A stretch of 64,000 bases of DNA from Acidimicrobiaceae bacterium RAAP-2 (GCA_001443545.1 LMAD01000002.1:1-64000); one strand, 5' to 3'. Counted from the stretch's first letter, positions 52,351 to 61,846 are shown. A program made the numbers and translations. Notes: generated by a model not told the origin, from the letters alone.

Positions 52351-53652
52351 ATGCCGCCCGCCATTCCCGCCCGACCGGCGCAACCGGGCAAGCATCGCAT
52401 CGCCTTCCTCGTCTACCGGGGCAATCCGCGGTGCGGTGGCCAGGGCGTCTACACCCGACACCTGACCCGCGAGCTGGTGGCCCTGGGCCACAGTGTCGAG
52501 GTCTTCGCCGGCGCGCCGTGGCCCGAGCTCGACGACGGGGTGGGTTTTACGCCGGTTCGGGGATTAGACCTCTATCGCGACCCCGACCCCTTCCGCATAC
52601 CGGCCCCCTCGGAGTTCACGTCACTGGCCGACGTGACCGAGTTCGCCGTGATGCTCAGTGCTGGGTTCGGTGAGCCGCTCGCGTTCTCGCGACGGATTCG
52701 ACGAATCCTCAACGCTCGACGCGAGGACTTCGACCTCGTCCACGACGACCAGTGCCTCGGGAGCGGGATCCTCGGTCTGCACCGCGACGGTTGGCCGTTG
52801 CTCGAGACCCTGCACCACCCGATCACCGTCGATCGTTCCATCGCCCTCGACCACGCCGAGACTCCGCTGAAGCGGTTCACGACGCGGCGCTGGTTCGGTT
52901 TCTTGCGTATGCAGGTGCGCGTTGCGCGGCGCCTGCCCGCAGTGCTGACCGTGTCGCACAACTCCAAGGTCGACATCAACGCCCAGATGCACGTGCCCCT
53001 GGAGCGGATGACCGTCGTACCCGTCGGCGTCGATCACACCGTCTTTCGACCCTACGACGACGTGGTCAAACGTCCGGGCCGGTTGATGGTCACCTCGAGC
53101 AGCGACGTCCCGATGAAGGGGCTGGTCCCGCTGCTCGAAGCGATCGCGAAACTTCGCGTCGAACGCGACATCGATCTGGTCGTGATTGGCCAACCCCGAC
53201 CGAAGGGTCGCGTCGCGTTGGCGTTGGAGCGACTGGGCCTGTCCGATATCGTGACGACCATTTCGGGCGTCAGCGACGAGGAGTTGGCCCGGCTCTACGG
53301 TGAGGCCGAAGTGGCCATCGTGCCCAGTCTCTACGAGGGTTTTTCGCTACCGGCGATCGAGGCGATGAGCTGCGGCGTGCCGGTCGTGGCGACCACGGGT
53401 GGCGCGCTGCCCGAGGTGGTCGGGGTGAGTGGGGAGACGGGGCTGCTCGTCGAGCCCAACGACTCCGAGGCGCTCCTCGTGGCCATTCGATCACTCCTCG
53501 AGAACCGGGACCTTCGCGAACGCCTGGGCGCTCGTGGCCGAGAACGGGTCATGGAGCGCTTCACGTGGCAGGTGACCGCGCGGGGGACCGCCGCCTGTTA
53601 CGACGCGATCCTGGCCCATCGCCCCCTGCCCGACTCGATGCAGTTCGACTGA
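52351..53652 (+). CDS. glycosyltransferase family 4
   Basis: 433 residues, GT-B fold, retaining. N-terminal IAFLVYRGNPRCGGQGVYTRHLTREL, DLVHDDQCLGSGI, the donor site VPVGVDHTVFRPYDD, and the E-x7-E motif in YEGFSLPAIEAMSCGVPVVAT. First gene of a three-gene overlapping unit. The start is uncertain: ATG 52351 lacks a good ribosome site and the frame is open upstream to GTG 52282. Confidence 0.88.
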   Translation: MPPAIPARPAQPGKHRIAFLVYRGNPRCGGQGVYTRHLTRELVALGHSVEVFAGAPWPELDDGVGFTPVRGLDLYRDPDPFRIPAPSEFTSLADVTEFAVMLSAGFGEPLAFSRRIRRILNARREDFDLVHDDQCLGSGILGLHRDGWPLLETLHHPITVDRSIALDHAETPLKRFTTRRWFGFLRMQVRVARRLPAVLTVSHNSKVDINAQMHVPLERMTVVPVGVDHTVFRPYDDVVKRPGRLMVTSSSDVPMKGLVPLLEAIAKLRVERDIDLVVIGQPRPKGRVALALERLGLSDIVTTISGVSDEELARLYGEAEVAIVPSLYEGFSLPAIEAMSCGVPVVATTGGALPEVVGVSGETGLLVEPNDSEALLVAIRSLLENRDLRERLGARGRERVMERFTWQVTARGTAACYDAILAHRPLPDSMQFD

Positions 53653-54371
53653 TGCTGACCGCCGACTACGACCGACTCGGACTGGTGTCCGGCGACCGAC
53701 TCCTCGACCTGGGCTGTGGTTTCGGGCGTCACGCCTTCGAAGCGGCGCGCCGCGGTGCGCACGTGGTGGCCCTCGACGCTGGTCGCGACGAAGTTGAAGG
53801 AGTCGTGGCGACGTTCGTCGCCATGGTGGACGCCGGCGAGCTCACCGCCGACGTCGTGCGGGCGGCCGCGGTCCAGGGCGACGCCCTGCACCTACCGTTC
53901 CCCGACGGGTCCTTCGACCGCGTCATCTGCTCCGAGGTGCTCGAACACATCCCCGACGACGTGGCCGCGATGGCCGAACTCGCACGCGTACTGCGTCCCG
54001 GGGGGACGATGGCGGTGACGGTGCCACGATTCTTCCCCGAGCTCGTGAACTGGGCGCTGTCCGACGAGTACCACACGGTGCCCGGTGGTCACGTACGGAT
54101 CTACCGTCGCTCGGTCATGGAGTCCCGGTTGGGTGGGGTCGGTCTGCGGGTGACCGGTCACGGGTTCGCCCACGGACTGCACAGTCCGTACTGGTGGCTG
54201 AAGTGTCTCGTCGGCACGACCAACGAGGAGAACCGCTATGTTCGCGCCTACCATCGACTGCTCGTCTGGGACATCGTCAAGCGACCGCTGATCACTCGCG
54301 TCGCGGAGCGCGTGCTCGCCCCCGTGATGGGTAAGTCGGTCGTCTACTACCTCACGAAGAGCGCCGCGTGA
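53652..54371 (+). CDS. class I SAM-dependent methyltransferase
   Basis: 239 residues. SAM-binding LLDLGCGFGRHAFEAARRG, VVALDAG, and LHLPFPDGSFDRVICSEVLEHI. The ATG overlaps the GT4 stop (TGATG), so it is coupled to that gene. Probably modifies the product of the GT4 enzyme or a related lipid/sugar. A C-terminal aromatic segment (HSPYWWLKCLV) may contact membrane or a hydrophobic substrate. Confidence 0.88.
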   Translation: MLTADYDRLGLVSGDRLLDLGCGFGRHAFEAARRGAHVVALDAGRDEVEGVVATFVAMVDAGELTADVVRAAAVQGDALHLPFPDGSFDRVICSEVLEHIPDDVAAMAELARVLRPGGTMAVTVPRFFPELVNWALSDEYHTVPGGHVRIYRRSVMESRLGGVGLRVTGHGFAHGLHSPYWWLKCLVGTTNEENRYVRAYHRLLVWDIVKRPLITRVAERVLAPVMGKSVVYYLTKSAA

Positions 54372-55456
54372 CGGTCGTGGCCAGCGAACTGGGCGGAGTC
54401 CCCGGGCTACTGAGCGCCGAACAGGTCGCCCAGAGCGCGGCCTTCCTCGCGCGTCTGCAGCGTCCGAGCGGCCAGGTGCCGTGGTTCGACGGCGGCCACT
54501 GCGATCCGTGGAACCACGTCGAGGTGGCGATGGCGCTGACGGTGACCGGCCACGGGGACCAAGCTCGCGCCGCCTACCGTTGGCTCGCCGCCACCCAGTT
54601 GGGCGACGGGAGCTGGTTCAACTACTACCGCGGTGACGAGGTCACCGATACGCGTCTGGACACCAACGTTTGCGCCTACGTCGCTACGGGCCTGTTCCAC
54701 TACCTCCTCGCCACCGGCGACGTGGACTTCGTCGCGGCGAACTTCGAGGTGGTGGAGCGCGCCATCGAATTCGTCCTGCGGAGCCAGTTCGACGACGGCA
54801 CGATCCGATGGTCAATCGACGCCGCGGGACGTCCCGAAAACTACGCGCTGCTCACCGGATCGTCGTCGATCTATCACGCGCTGCGCTGCGCGCTCGCGCT
54901 CGCCGAGCGGCTCGACCGGCCCCGACCGAACTGGCTCGGGGCGGCGGGCCGACTCGGTCACGCGGTCGCCCACCACCCGGGCGCGTTCGCCCCGAAGAAC
55001 GAGTTCGCGATGGACTGGTACTACCCGATCATCAGCGGAGCGCTGGGCGGGCCGGCCGGAGAACGTCGAATGCGCGATGGGTGGGAGCGGCACGTCATGT
55101 CGGGGTACGGGGTGCGCTGCGTCTCGACCAACGACTGGGTGACCGCCGCGGAGACCGCGGAGTGCGTCGTGGCCCTCGATGCGCTGGGACTGACCGCCGA
55201 GGCCCTGGACCTCTTCGAGTTGACGAATCGTCACCGTCGGGTCGACGGGGCCTACTGGACGGGCCTCGCGTACCCCGAGCACGTGACCTTCCCCAACGAG
55301 GAGGTCACGAGCTACACCGGGGCCGCCGTGGTGCTCGCGGTGGACGCCCTGACCTCGTCGTCGGGGGCGTCGGGGTTGTTTCGCCACGACGCACGGGTGC
55401 TGCCCAACGTGGCCGAACTCGCCGAGCCCGGCTGTCCCCTGTCAGCGAGCGCGTAG
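54368..55456 (+). CDS. prenyltransferase/squalene-cyclase-like alpha-barrel protein
   Basis: 362 residues, no signal peptide. Repeats typical of (alpha/alpha)6 barrels are visible: SAAFLARLQRPSGQVPWFDGG, ATQLGDGSWFNYYRGDEV, EFVLRSQFDDGTIRWSID, and NEEVTSYTGAAVVLAVDAL. Acidic DxD-type catalytic motifs of true cyclases are not evident, so it might instead process a glycan. GTG 54368 overlaps the methyltransferase stop by 4 nt. Such genes are found near GT4 and methyltransferase genes in other actinobacteria as I recall; their job is not established. Confidence 0.65.
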   Translation: MTVVASELGGVPGLLSAEQVAQSAAFLARLQRPSGQVPWFDGGHCDPWNHVEVAMALTVTGHGDQARAAYRWLAATQLGDGSWFNYYRGDEVTDTRLDTNVCAYVATGLFHYLLATGDVDFVAANFEVVERAIEFVLRSQFDDGTIRWSIDAAGRPENYALLTGSSSIYHALRCALALAERLDRPRPNWLGAAGRLGHAVAHHPGAFAPKNEFAMDWYYPIISGALGGPAGERRMRDGWERHVMSGYGVRCVSTNDWVTAAETAECVVALDALGLTAEALDLFELTNRHRRVDGAYWTGLAYPEHVTFPNEEVTSYTGAAVVLAVDALTSSSGASGLFRHDARVLPNVAELAEPGCPLSASA

Positions 55457-56068
55457 GACCCGTAGGGAGCCGACGGCGTCGACCTCGTCGAAGCGGCCAG
55501 CGAGCGCGGCGCAGTAGATCTCGTACGGCGGCCGACCGCCGTCGGCCGGGTCGGGGAAGACGTCGTGGATCAGCAGCGTGCCGCCCGAGACCACCTTGGG
55601 CGTCCACGCCTCGTAGTCGGCCCAGGCCACGTCGTGACCGTGGCCACCGTCGATGAAGAGCAGATCGAGGCGCTGGTCGAAGTGGGCCGCCACGACACTC
55701 GACGCCCCGACCAGGCCGATGACGGTGTCCTCGAGGCCGGCGGCGGCGATCGTTCGCTGCCACGAGGGCAAGGTGTTCAAACGACCATCGAAGGGATCGA
55801 CGAGATCGGGGTCGAAGTATTCCCAGCCGGCCTGGTTCTCCTCGCTGCCGTGGTGGTGGTCGAGCGAGTAGAGCACGCTCGCGCCCTCAGCGGCCGCCGC
55901 GCCGAGGTAGACGGCCGACTTGCCGCACCACGCGCCCACTTCCAACCAGGTGCCCCCGGGGGACTCGCTGGTTCGCGCGAGGCCGTGGCGGGCCAGGGCC
56001 TCTCCCTCGGCGACCGGCATGAAGCCCTTCACGGTCTCGGCGAATCCCAGACGTTGCTCGAAGGTCAT
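55442..56068 (-). CDS. class I SAM-dependent methyltransferase (CmcI/Methyltransf_24-like)
   Basis: 208 residues. WLEVGAWCGKSAVYLG (SAM site), LYSLDHHHGSEENQAG, LDLLFIDGGHGHDVAWADYEAW and LLIHDVFPDP are typical of the group. Its 3' end overlaps the barrel gene by 15 nt tail to tail, and its start is 4 nt inside the GDT1 gene stop. It may act on the same product as the 52351-55456 unit, though it is on the opposite strand. Confidence 0.85.
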   Translation of the reverse strand: MTFEQRLGFAETVKGFMPVAEGEALARHGLARTSESPGGTWLEVGAWCGKSAVYLGAAAAEGASVLYSLDHHHGSEENQAGWEYFDPDLVDPFDGRLNTLPSWQRTIAAAGLEDTVIGLVGASSVVAAHFDQRLDLLFIDGGHGHDVAWADYEAWTPKVVSGGTLLIHDVFPDPADGGRPPYEIYCAALAGRFDEVDAVGSLRVLRAR

Positions 56069-56658
56069 CCGCGCACGGCCTGGACCACCGTGTACACGCC
56101 TAACCCGGCGAAGATGACACCACCACCCAGGCGGATCAGGCGCAGGGGCACGATTCGCTGCAGGGCGCGGCCGCCGTAGGCCCCCAGGAAGGAGACGGCG
56201 ATCATGGCCAGGGACGAAGCGAGGAAGACCTCGACGGGCTGGTGGGTCTTGGCGCTGAAGTTCGCCGCCTGGATCTGGGTGAGGTCACCGAACTCGCCGA
56301 GGAAGATGACGGTGAAGGCCGTCGAGACCTCGCGCCAGCGGGTGCCGACCCGCTCGCGCTCACCCTCGCGCTCACCCTCGACCTCCTCCTGCTTCTCGGG
56401 CACGAGCAACAGGTAGGCCGCGCCACCGAGGAAGAGCGCCGCGACGACGAAGTCCTTGGGCCGCGTCGGCAACAGGGTCAGGACACTGCCCGCGGCGACG
56501 GCGATCCCCATCTGGACGACGAAGCCAGCCGAGGCTCCCAGCACGATCGACGACGGACGGGCCCGCGTCGACATCACGATGGTGGCGATCATCGTCTTGT
56601 CGGGTAGTTCCAAGAGGAACATGATGACGATCACCCCGACGAAGGCCCCCGGCGACAT
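56065..56658 (-). CDS. TMEM165/GDT1 family cation transporter
   Basis: 197 residues, six helices in two halves. The two family motifs are in LLELPDKTMIATI (ELPDKT) and FLGEFGDLTQIQAA (EFGD-T). Members export Mn2+ or Ca2+ in exchange for protons. A charged loop (EEVEGEREGERERVG) separates the halves. ATG 56658 lies 5 nt after the pepN stop, so it is cotranscribed with the aminopeptidase. Confidence 0.9.
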   Translation of the reverse strand: MSPGAFVGVIVIMFLLELPDKTMIATIVMSTRARPSSIVLGASAGFVVQMGIAVAAGSVLTLLPTRPKDFVVAALFLGGAAYLLLVPEKQEEVEGEREGERERVGTRWREVSTAFTVIFLGEFGDLTQIQAANFSAKTHQPVEVFLASSLAMIAVSFLGAYGGRALQRIVPLRLIRLGGGVIFAGLGVYTVVQAVRG

Positions 56659-56663
56659 GGTCG

Positions 56664-59165
56664 TTAGAACTGGTTGCGGATCGCCGCAGCGAACGTCTGG
56701 CCCACGCGCATCCGTTCGAGCTGCTGTTCGACCGTCGCGGGGTAGCCGCCGACCACCGGGTTCGCCCGATGGAAGGCGTCGACCTCGTCGGCGAGGGCCG
56801 CGTCGTTGATGAAGGTGGGCACACCGGAGGTCAGACGAGCGTGGTGGCTCGTCGAGAAACGCGCCTGCGCCTCGTCCCATCGACTGGCGACGTAGCGCCA
56901 CACGGCGGGACCGGTGGTCTCGTTGCGCATGTACAGCGGGAGGACGATCGGCGCATCCTGGCTACGGAACTCGCTGAAACTCTTCTCGGCGGCGTCCAGG
57001 GCGATCGATTCGTCGCTGAAGCCGCCGATGGCGACCAGGTAGCGCATCGCGTCCTGGGGCGTCGGTGCGGTGCGGTATCGCTCGAGGAAGGTGTCGTAGT
57101 CACCGGGTCGGTTCTGGTCGGCCACGATGCGCAGAATCACCGGCGCGAGGTCGCCGTCCATCGTGCCGGCTTCGAATCGCCGCCGGGCTTCGTCCCGGAC
57201 GTCACGGTCGTGACAGACGCCGCCGAGGAGCCCGATCACGATGGCCCGCAACTGACCGGTGAGTTCGCCCTCGTCCTCGCCGCGGTCCCACCCCAGGCGC
57301 TTGAACTGCGGTTCGGCGAGCCGTCGGACCTCGAGGACCAGGACCTCGCGCGCGGGCTCGTCGAGGGCGCGGCGCACCATGTCGACGGCCGTCGCGACGA
57401 AGCCCCACGGGGTGGGCTCGTTCTCGTCGCCCAATCCCGACGCCACAGCGTAGAAGTCGCGCCAGGTGATCTGGCTGGCGAAGAGCGCAGCCCACGAATC
57501 GGCCAGCAGGGTCGCTCGTTCCAGCTCGTCGAGCTCGTCGATCCTCGGCGCCAGCGCGGCGAGTTCGGCGGCACCGTAACGCGTGCGAAAGAATCCTGAT
57601 CCCCCCGCGTTGACGACCACCGGTGCCGCGTCCGTCACGGCGACCGGTTCACTTCGCAAGAGGTGGTGCGTGGCTTCGTCACCCTCGAGCGAGCGGGTCA
57701 GCACGGGCACCAACCAGTGGTCGCCGATGGCGCCCCGCTCGGTCGGTCCGGCGAAGACGAAGGGCCGCTGGGTCAGCTTCCCGTCGGTGAAGGTGACCAT
57801 GGGGTGTCCGCCTTGGAGGATCCAACTGTCCATCATCGCGCGCACCGGCTGGCCGGAGACCTCTTCGAGGGCGTCCCATAGATCTCCGGTCACCGTGTTG
57901 GCGTAGCTGTGTTTGCGCAGGTAGTGGCGGATGCCGTCACGGAAGACCGTCTCGCCGAGGTACTGCTCGAGCATGCGAAGGACCGAACCACCCTTCTCGT
58001 ACGTCAGCACGTCGAACATGCCCTGGGTGTCGTCGGGCGAGATGACCTCGTACTCGATCGGCCTGGTCGTGGTGAGCCCGTCGATGTGCATCGCCAGATC
58101 GCGCAGGACGGCCTGATCGGTCCAGATGTGCCACTGCGGGCGGAACGCGTTGGTGCAGACCAGTTGCATGAACGTCGCGAACGCCTCGTTCAGCCAGATT
58201 CCCTCCCACCACTCCATGGTGACGAGGTCGCCGAACCACATGTGCGCGATCTCGTGGTGGACGACCTCGGCGACGCGTTGGACCTCGGCGTTGGACGCGG
58301 TGGACGGGTCCACGAGCAGGGCGGTCTCACGGTAGGTGACGCACCCGAGGTTCTCCATCGCGCCGAAAGCGAAGTCGGGAATCGCGACCATGTCGAGCTT
58401 CTCGCCCGGGTAGGCGATGTCGAAGTACGAGGCGAAGAAGCGCAGGGCGAAAGCTCCGGCCTCCAGGGCGAGATCGGTGAGGTGGGCCTTGCCGATGGGG
58501 TAGACGACCCGCAGTGGTACGCCGTCGACATCGATCGTGTCGGTGAATTCGAATGGCCCCACGACGAAGGCGACGAGGTAGGTGGACATGATCATCGTCG
58601 GCGCGAAGCTGACCGAGCGCTGTCCGTTGCCCAGGTCGGTGTTGGAGGTTTCGGGCGAGTTCGATATCGCGGCGAGGTGACTCGGCACGGTGAGGTTCAC
58701 CTGGTAGGTCGCCTTGAAGGACGGCTCGTCCCAGCAGGGGAAGGCCTGACGGGCGTCGGAGTGCTCGAACTGCGTGGTCGCGATCGTGTGGGCCACCCCA
58801 GCGTCGTCGGTGTAGGTCGAACGGTAGAAACCGGCGAGCTGGTCGTTGAGTACGCCGGTGAAGGCGATTTCGACGGTCGCCACACCGACCGGCAGCGTCT
58901 CGTGGAACGGGAACGTCACCGTCTCGTAGGTCTCGTCGAAGACGGGGGCGTCGGAGCGATGACTGCTGCCGGCGCCGGTGACGACCGCGGCGCCGAGTTC
59001 GAGGTTCTTGGAGTTCATCGTGATCTGGGGCACCGGTTCGGTCACCTCGACGTCGATTTCGACGCGTCCGACGAAGGTCGCCCCGTCCAGGTCCGGGGTG
59101 AGGAAGATTCGATAGGCACGGGGGACGACGGCACGTGACAGGCGGTAGGGGTTTGAGGATGTCAT
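56664..59165 (-). CDS. pepN: aminopeptidase N (M1 family)
   Basis: 833 residues; zinc aminopeptidase. The exopeptidase motif GAMENLGCVTYRE lies near residue 268, and the zinc site HHEIAHMWFGD with WLNEAFATF near 303-325, positions similar to other PepN proteins. The C-terminal ERAP1-like helical domain is complete. On the minus strand TAGTGT ends 8 nt before ATG 59165, with no ribosome site. An upstream extension of the frame into the neighbouring gene is not credible. Confidence 0.93.
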   Translation of the reverse strand: MTSSNPYRLSRAVVPRAYRIFLTPDLDGATFVGRVEIDVEVTEPVPQITMNSKNLELGAAVVTGAGSSHRSDAPVFDETYETVTFPFHETLPVGVATVEIAFTGVLNDQLAGFYRSTYTDDAGVAHTIATTQFEHSDARQAFPCWDEPSFKATYQVNLTVPSHLAAISNSPETSNTDLGNGQRSVSFAPTMIMSTYLVAFVVGPFEFTDTIDVDGVPLRVVYPIGKAHLTDLALEAGAFALRFFASYFDIAYPGEKLDMVAIPDFAFGAMENLGCVTYRETALLVDPSTASNAEVQRVAEVVHHEIAHMWFGDLVTMEWWEGIWLNEAFATFMQLVCTNAFRPQWHIWTDQAVLRDLAMHIDGLTTTRPIEYEVISPDDTQGMFDVLTYEKGGSVLRMLEQYLGETVFRDGIRHYLRKHSYANTVTGDLWDALEEVSGQPVRAMMDSWILQGGHPMVTFTDGKLTQRPFVFAGPTERGAIGDHWLVPVLTRSLEGDEATHHLLRSEPVAVTDAAPVVVNAGGSGFFRTRYGAAELAALAPRIDELDELERATLLADSWAALFASQITWRDFYAVASGLGDENEPTPWGFVATAVDMVRRALDEPAREVLVLEVRRLAEPQFKRLGWDRGEDEGELTGQLRAIVIGLLGGVCHDRDVRDEARRRFEAGTMDGDLAPVILRIVADQNRPGDYDTFLERYRTAPTPQDAMRYLVAIGGFSDESIALDAAEKSFSEFRSQDAPIVLPLYMRNETTGPAVWRYVASRWDEAQARFSTSHHARLTSGVPTFINDAALADEVDAFHRANPVVGGYPATVEQQLERMRVGQTFAAAIRNQF

Positions 59166-59173
59166 AGTTGGAA

Positions 59174-59198
59174 ACACTAGGGCGAAATCTTCTACGCT
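59174..59198. promoter_or_regulatory. divergent leaderless promoters of pepN and the PfkB kinase
   Basis: Two -10 boxes face away from each other in a 39-bp gap: TAGTGT (59174-59179, minus strand, 8 nt from pepN ATG) and TACGCT (59193-59198, plus strand, 6 nt from the kinase GTG). The -35 regions would overlap the opposite promoter, so the two may interfere. Confidence 0.55.
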
Positions 59199-59204
59199 CG
59201 CTAA

Positions 59205-60242
59205 GTGACAACTCCTCCGACGCCCGTGTCGCTCCGTGTCAAGCCGGGGCCGACCAGACTCGCCGTCACCGGCATCGGCAACGCCCTGCTCGACATCATC
59301 GCTCGCGACTCGGCCGAGGTGTACCGCGACCTCGGCCTGATCAAGGCGTCGATGACGTTGATCGACGAGGGCCAACTCGACACTTTCTACGAGGCCATGG
59401 GTCCGACCGTGCAGATGTCGGGCGGTTCGGTCGCCAACTCCATCGCCGGAATCGCCGCGCTGGGGGGGACCTGTGGCTACATCGGCAAGGTGGCCGACGA
59501 CGAGTTCGGCGAACGCTTCACCCACGACCTGCGAACCCTGGGCGTCGAACTGGACCTCGCGATCGCCTCGCCGCAGGAGGGTGCCACGGGGCGGTGCCAC
59601 GTGTTCATCTCTGACGACGCGCAACGAACGATGGCGACGTACCTGGGTGCCTCCAACCGGCTCCACGTCGCCGACATCAACGAACGGTTGATCGCCCGAT
59701 CGGAGATCACCTACATCGAGGGCTACCTCTACGACTTACCACCGGCCAAGACGGCCATCCAAAAAGTGGTCGACTTCGCGCACCAGCACGATTCGATGGT
59801 GGCGCTGTCGCTGTCGGACATGTTCTGCGTCGAACGGCATCGTCGCGATTTCTTGGACCTCGTGACGAACCACGTCGACGTCCTGCTGTCCAACGAGGCC
59901 GAGATCCTCGCCCTTTTCGAGGTGGATCGACTCGAACTCGCCTTCGAGGCACTCGACGAACTCGGCGTGCTCGCGGTGGTGACGCGCGGTCCACTCGGAG
60001 CCGACATCTTGAGCGCGAGTGGGGTCGTTTCGGTGCCGGCGAGCGAGGTGGACGAAGTCGTCGACCAGAACGGCGCGGGCGACATGTTCGCCGCCGGTTT
60101 CCTCTACGGTCTCGCGCTCGGCGCCGATCCCGTGGAGGCCGCCGAACTGGGTTCGCTGTGCGCCGGTGAGATCATCAAGCACTTGGGTGCGCGTCCCGAG
60201 ACCGATCTCGAAGCCCTGGCCATCGAGGCCGGCCTGCTCTGA
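59205..60242 (+). CDS. PfkB family kinase, adenosine-kinase-like
   Basis: 345 residues. VTGIGNALLDIIARD and SGGSVANSIAGIAALGG near the N terminus, and VDQNGAGDMFAAGFLYGLALG with the catalytic Asp. The ADPL-like layout (VSLSDMFCVERHRRDFLDL) matches the adenosine/inosine-guanosine kinase-related branch seen in proteobacteria and actinobacteria. Substrate uncertain. GTG 59205 with TACGCT 6 nt upstream is leaderless. Confidence 0.87.
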   Translation: MTTPPTPVSLRVKPGPTRLAVTGIGNALLDIIARDSAEVYRDLGLIKASMTLIDEGQLDTFYEAMGPTVQMSGGSVANSIAGIAALGGTCGYIGKVADDEFGERFTHDLRTLGVELDLAIASPQEGATGRCHVFISDDAQRTMATYLGASNRLHVADINERLIARSEITYIEGYLYDLPPAKTAIQKVVDFAHQHDSMVALSLSDMFCVERHRRDFLDLVTNHVDVLLSNEAEILALFEVDRLELAFEALDELGVLAVVTRGPLGADILSASGVVSVPASEVDEVVDQNGAGDMFAAGFLYGLALGADPVEAAELGSLCAGEIIKHLGARPETDLEALAIEAGLL

Positions 60243-60263
60243 AGACTTCGACGGCGAGCGGGG

Positions 60264-61100
60264 CTACCGCCCTTCGGCGTCCAGACGCGCGTCGAGTTCG
60301 ACGGTTCGGCGAGTCTCCCAGCGCACCCACGCCACCGCGATCGGGATGCACGCGACCAACATGAGCGCGTCGCCGCCGATCCACATGATGGCGCCACCGA
60401 GCTGAACGTTGGCGAGGATGGTGTGCGGCGTCGAGCCGATTGGGGCGAGCGTCCGGTACGCCCAGAACGGGTTGTGGGAGGACATCGCGAGCGCGAGTCC
60501 GGTGAAGGTGTCCACCGGCACCGCGGCCATCACGAAGACCAGTCGCAGCCCGGGGTGAATGGTGCGCCCCCGCTCGAGACCGAAGGCGACGCGGAAGAAC
60601 AGGTACCCGACGACGAGGAAGCCGAGGTGCTCGAACTGGTGGATCCACTCGTGGAGCAGCATCTCATTGAACAGGCTGGTCAGGTGGGAGAGCGGGATGA
60701 AGACGAAGTAGAGCGTGAAGGCGACGATGGGTTCGGTGACGAGGGCGACGAGGCGACCGTCGAGCACCCGCCGCACCCCGGGCGACCCGGCACCGTAGGC
60801 GAGGTCGAGCGGGGTGGCCAGTGCGAAGAGCGGAGCGGCGACCATGATGAGCAAGAGGTGCTGGATCATGTGGTCACTGAAGTAGGCGCGGTCGTAGCGA
60901 CCGATGAACGATTCCGTGGCTATGAAGGTCACCAGCAGTCCCAGGGCGAAGTAGGCGCTGCGGCTCCGTGGCCACTCGCGCACCCGGTGCTGGCCCCAGG
61001 CGTAGAGCACGGCGGCGACCACCATGAGCGCAATGGCCCCCGGTTCGAGCGCGAACTGCGTCGCGTCGTGCCAACGAAACGGCGCAATGGTCGACAGCAC
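60264..61100 (-). CDS. ctaG: cytochrome c oxidase assembly protein, caa3_CtaG family
   Basis: 278 residues, about seven helices. FSDHMIQHLLLIMVAAPLFALATP and HEWIHQFEHLGFLVVGYLFF carry the conserved histidines and HMxQH pattern of caa3_CtaG, which helps insert copper into cytochrome oxidase. Oxidase subunits are not in the window. Divergent from the small membrane genes that follow. Confidence 0.9.
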   Translation of the reverse strand: MLSTIAPFRWHDATQFALEPGAIALMVVAAVLYAWGQHRVREWPRSRSAYFALGLLVTFIATESFIGRYDRAYFSDHMIQHLLLIMVAAPLFALATPLDLAYGAGSPGVRRVLDGRLVALVTEPIVAFTLYFVFIPLSHLTSLFNEMLLHEWIHQFEHLGFLVVGYLFFRVAFGLERGRTIHPGLRLVFVMAAVPVDTFTGLALAMSSHNPFWAYRTLAPIGSTPHTILANVQLGGAIMWIGGDALMLVACIPIAVAWVRWETRRTVELDARLDAEGR

Positions 61101-61148
61101 CCGTCCATCCTAGGGTCGCAGGGTGATGATGCTCGGTAGGATGGCCCC

Positions 61149-61520
61149 GTGAAGTCGAAGTGGTTGAGCACGAAGGCCCTGGTGCTGCACCTGTCGCTCA
61201 TCGCGTGGCTCGCCATGAGCGCGACCGCTGCGTGGTGGCAGGTGGGACGGGCCGTCCAGGGGAACTCCCTCAGTTTCCTCTACTCGATCGAGTGGCCGGT
61301 CTTCGGTGTGCTCGGCGTGCTCGGCTGGTACGCGTTGTTGAACATCGAGCGCGTCAGCGAGCAAGACGAGCGCGAGCGGGCCGCCTACGAGGAGAAGATG
61401 CGGGTCGAAGCGCGAGAAGCGCGACAGCGCGAAGCGCAGGAAGATCCAACCCTCGCGGCCTACAACGATCACCTGGCGCAGTTGGCGGAGCGATCGAAGA
61501 AGAAACTCTGGGGACATTAG
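61149..61520 (+). CDS. small actinobacterial membrane protein
   Basis: 123 residues: two helices (KALVLHLSLIAWLAMSAT and FLYSIEWPVFGVLGVLGWYALL) and a long charged coiled-coil tail (EQDERERAAYEEKMR...). GTG 61149 has TAGGAT 6 nt upstream and no ribosome site. It overlaps the DUF3817 gene by 1 nt. Conserved beside DUF3817 genes in actinobacteria as I recall; function unknown. Confidence 0.75.
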   Translation: MKSKWLSTKALVLHLSLIAWLAMSATAAWWQVGRAVQGNSLSFLYSIEWPVFGVLGVLGWYALLNIERVSEQDERERAAYEEKMRVEAREARQREAQEDPTLAAYNDHLAQLAERSKKKLWGH

Positions 61521-61846
61521 TGGAAGCAGCGTTCCGGCGATATCGGACGATGTCGTTCGTCACCGGCACGACGCTGATCGTGCTGGTGCTCTTCCTAATC
61601 CTGCACACCGTGGACCTGACGCTCTGGACGCACCTCAAGCCGCTCGTCACGGTCGTCGGAATCGGTCACGGCGTGGTGCTGTACCCCATCTACCTGGTGT
61701 TGTGTTTTCAGTTCACGTTGAAGGCGCGACTGCACTTCGGGCTCCTGGTACTGATGTTGCTCGCGGGATTCGTCCCGGGCCTCGCCTTCTACATGGAGCA
61801 CCGCGTCGCCGTGCAAACCGCGTCGGCGCGAGCCAATTCGATGTGA
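61520..61846 (+). CDS. DUF3817 membrane protein
   Basis: 108 residues, three helices. RRYRTMSFVTGTTLIVLVLF, LVTVVGIGHGVVLYPIYLV and VLMLLAGFVPGLAFYMEHRV are the DUF3817 pattern (motifs split here). GTG 61520 overlaps the preceding TAG by one base, and its stop overlaps glpQ, so four genes (61149-62694) read as one unit. No known function. Confidence 0.82.
   Translation: MEAAFRRYRTMSFVTGTTLIVLVLFLILHTVDLTLWTHLKPLVTVVGIGHGVVLYPIYLVLCFQFTLKARLHFGLLVLMLLAGFVPGLAFYMEHRVAVQTASARANSM

Noticed and set aside
49814..52465. Frame of 883 codons on the plus strand
   Set aside because: Out of frame with the MFS gene and antisense to the acyl-CoA dehydrogenase; Arg-rich, without domains. A shadow of two real genes in high-GC DNA.
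59166..59666. N-terminal extension of PepN into the kinase gene
   Set aside because: It would overlap the divergent PfkB gene and lacks similarity to M1 peptidases; family proteins begin near MTSSNPYRLSR.
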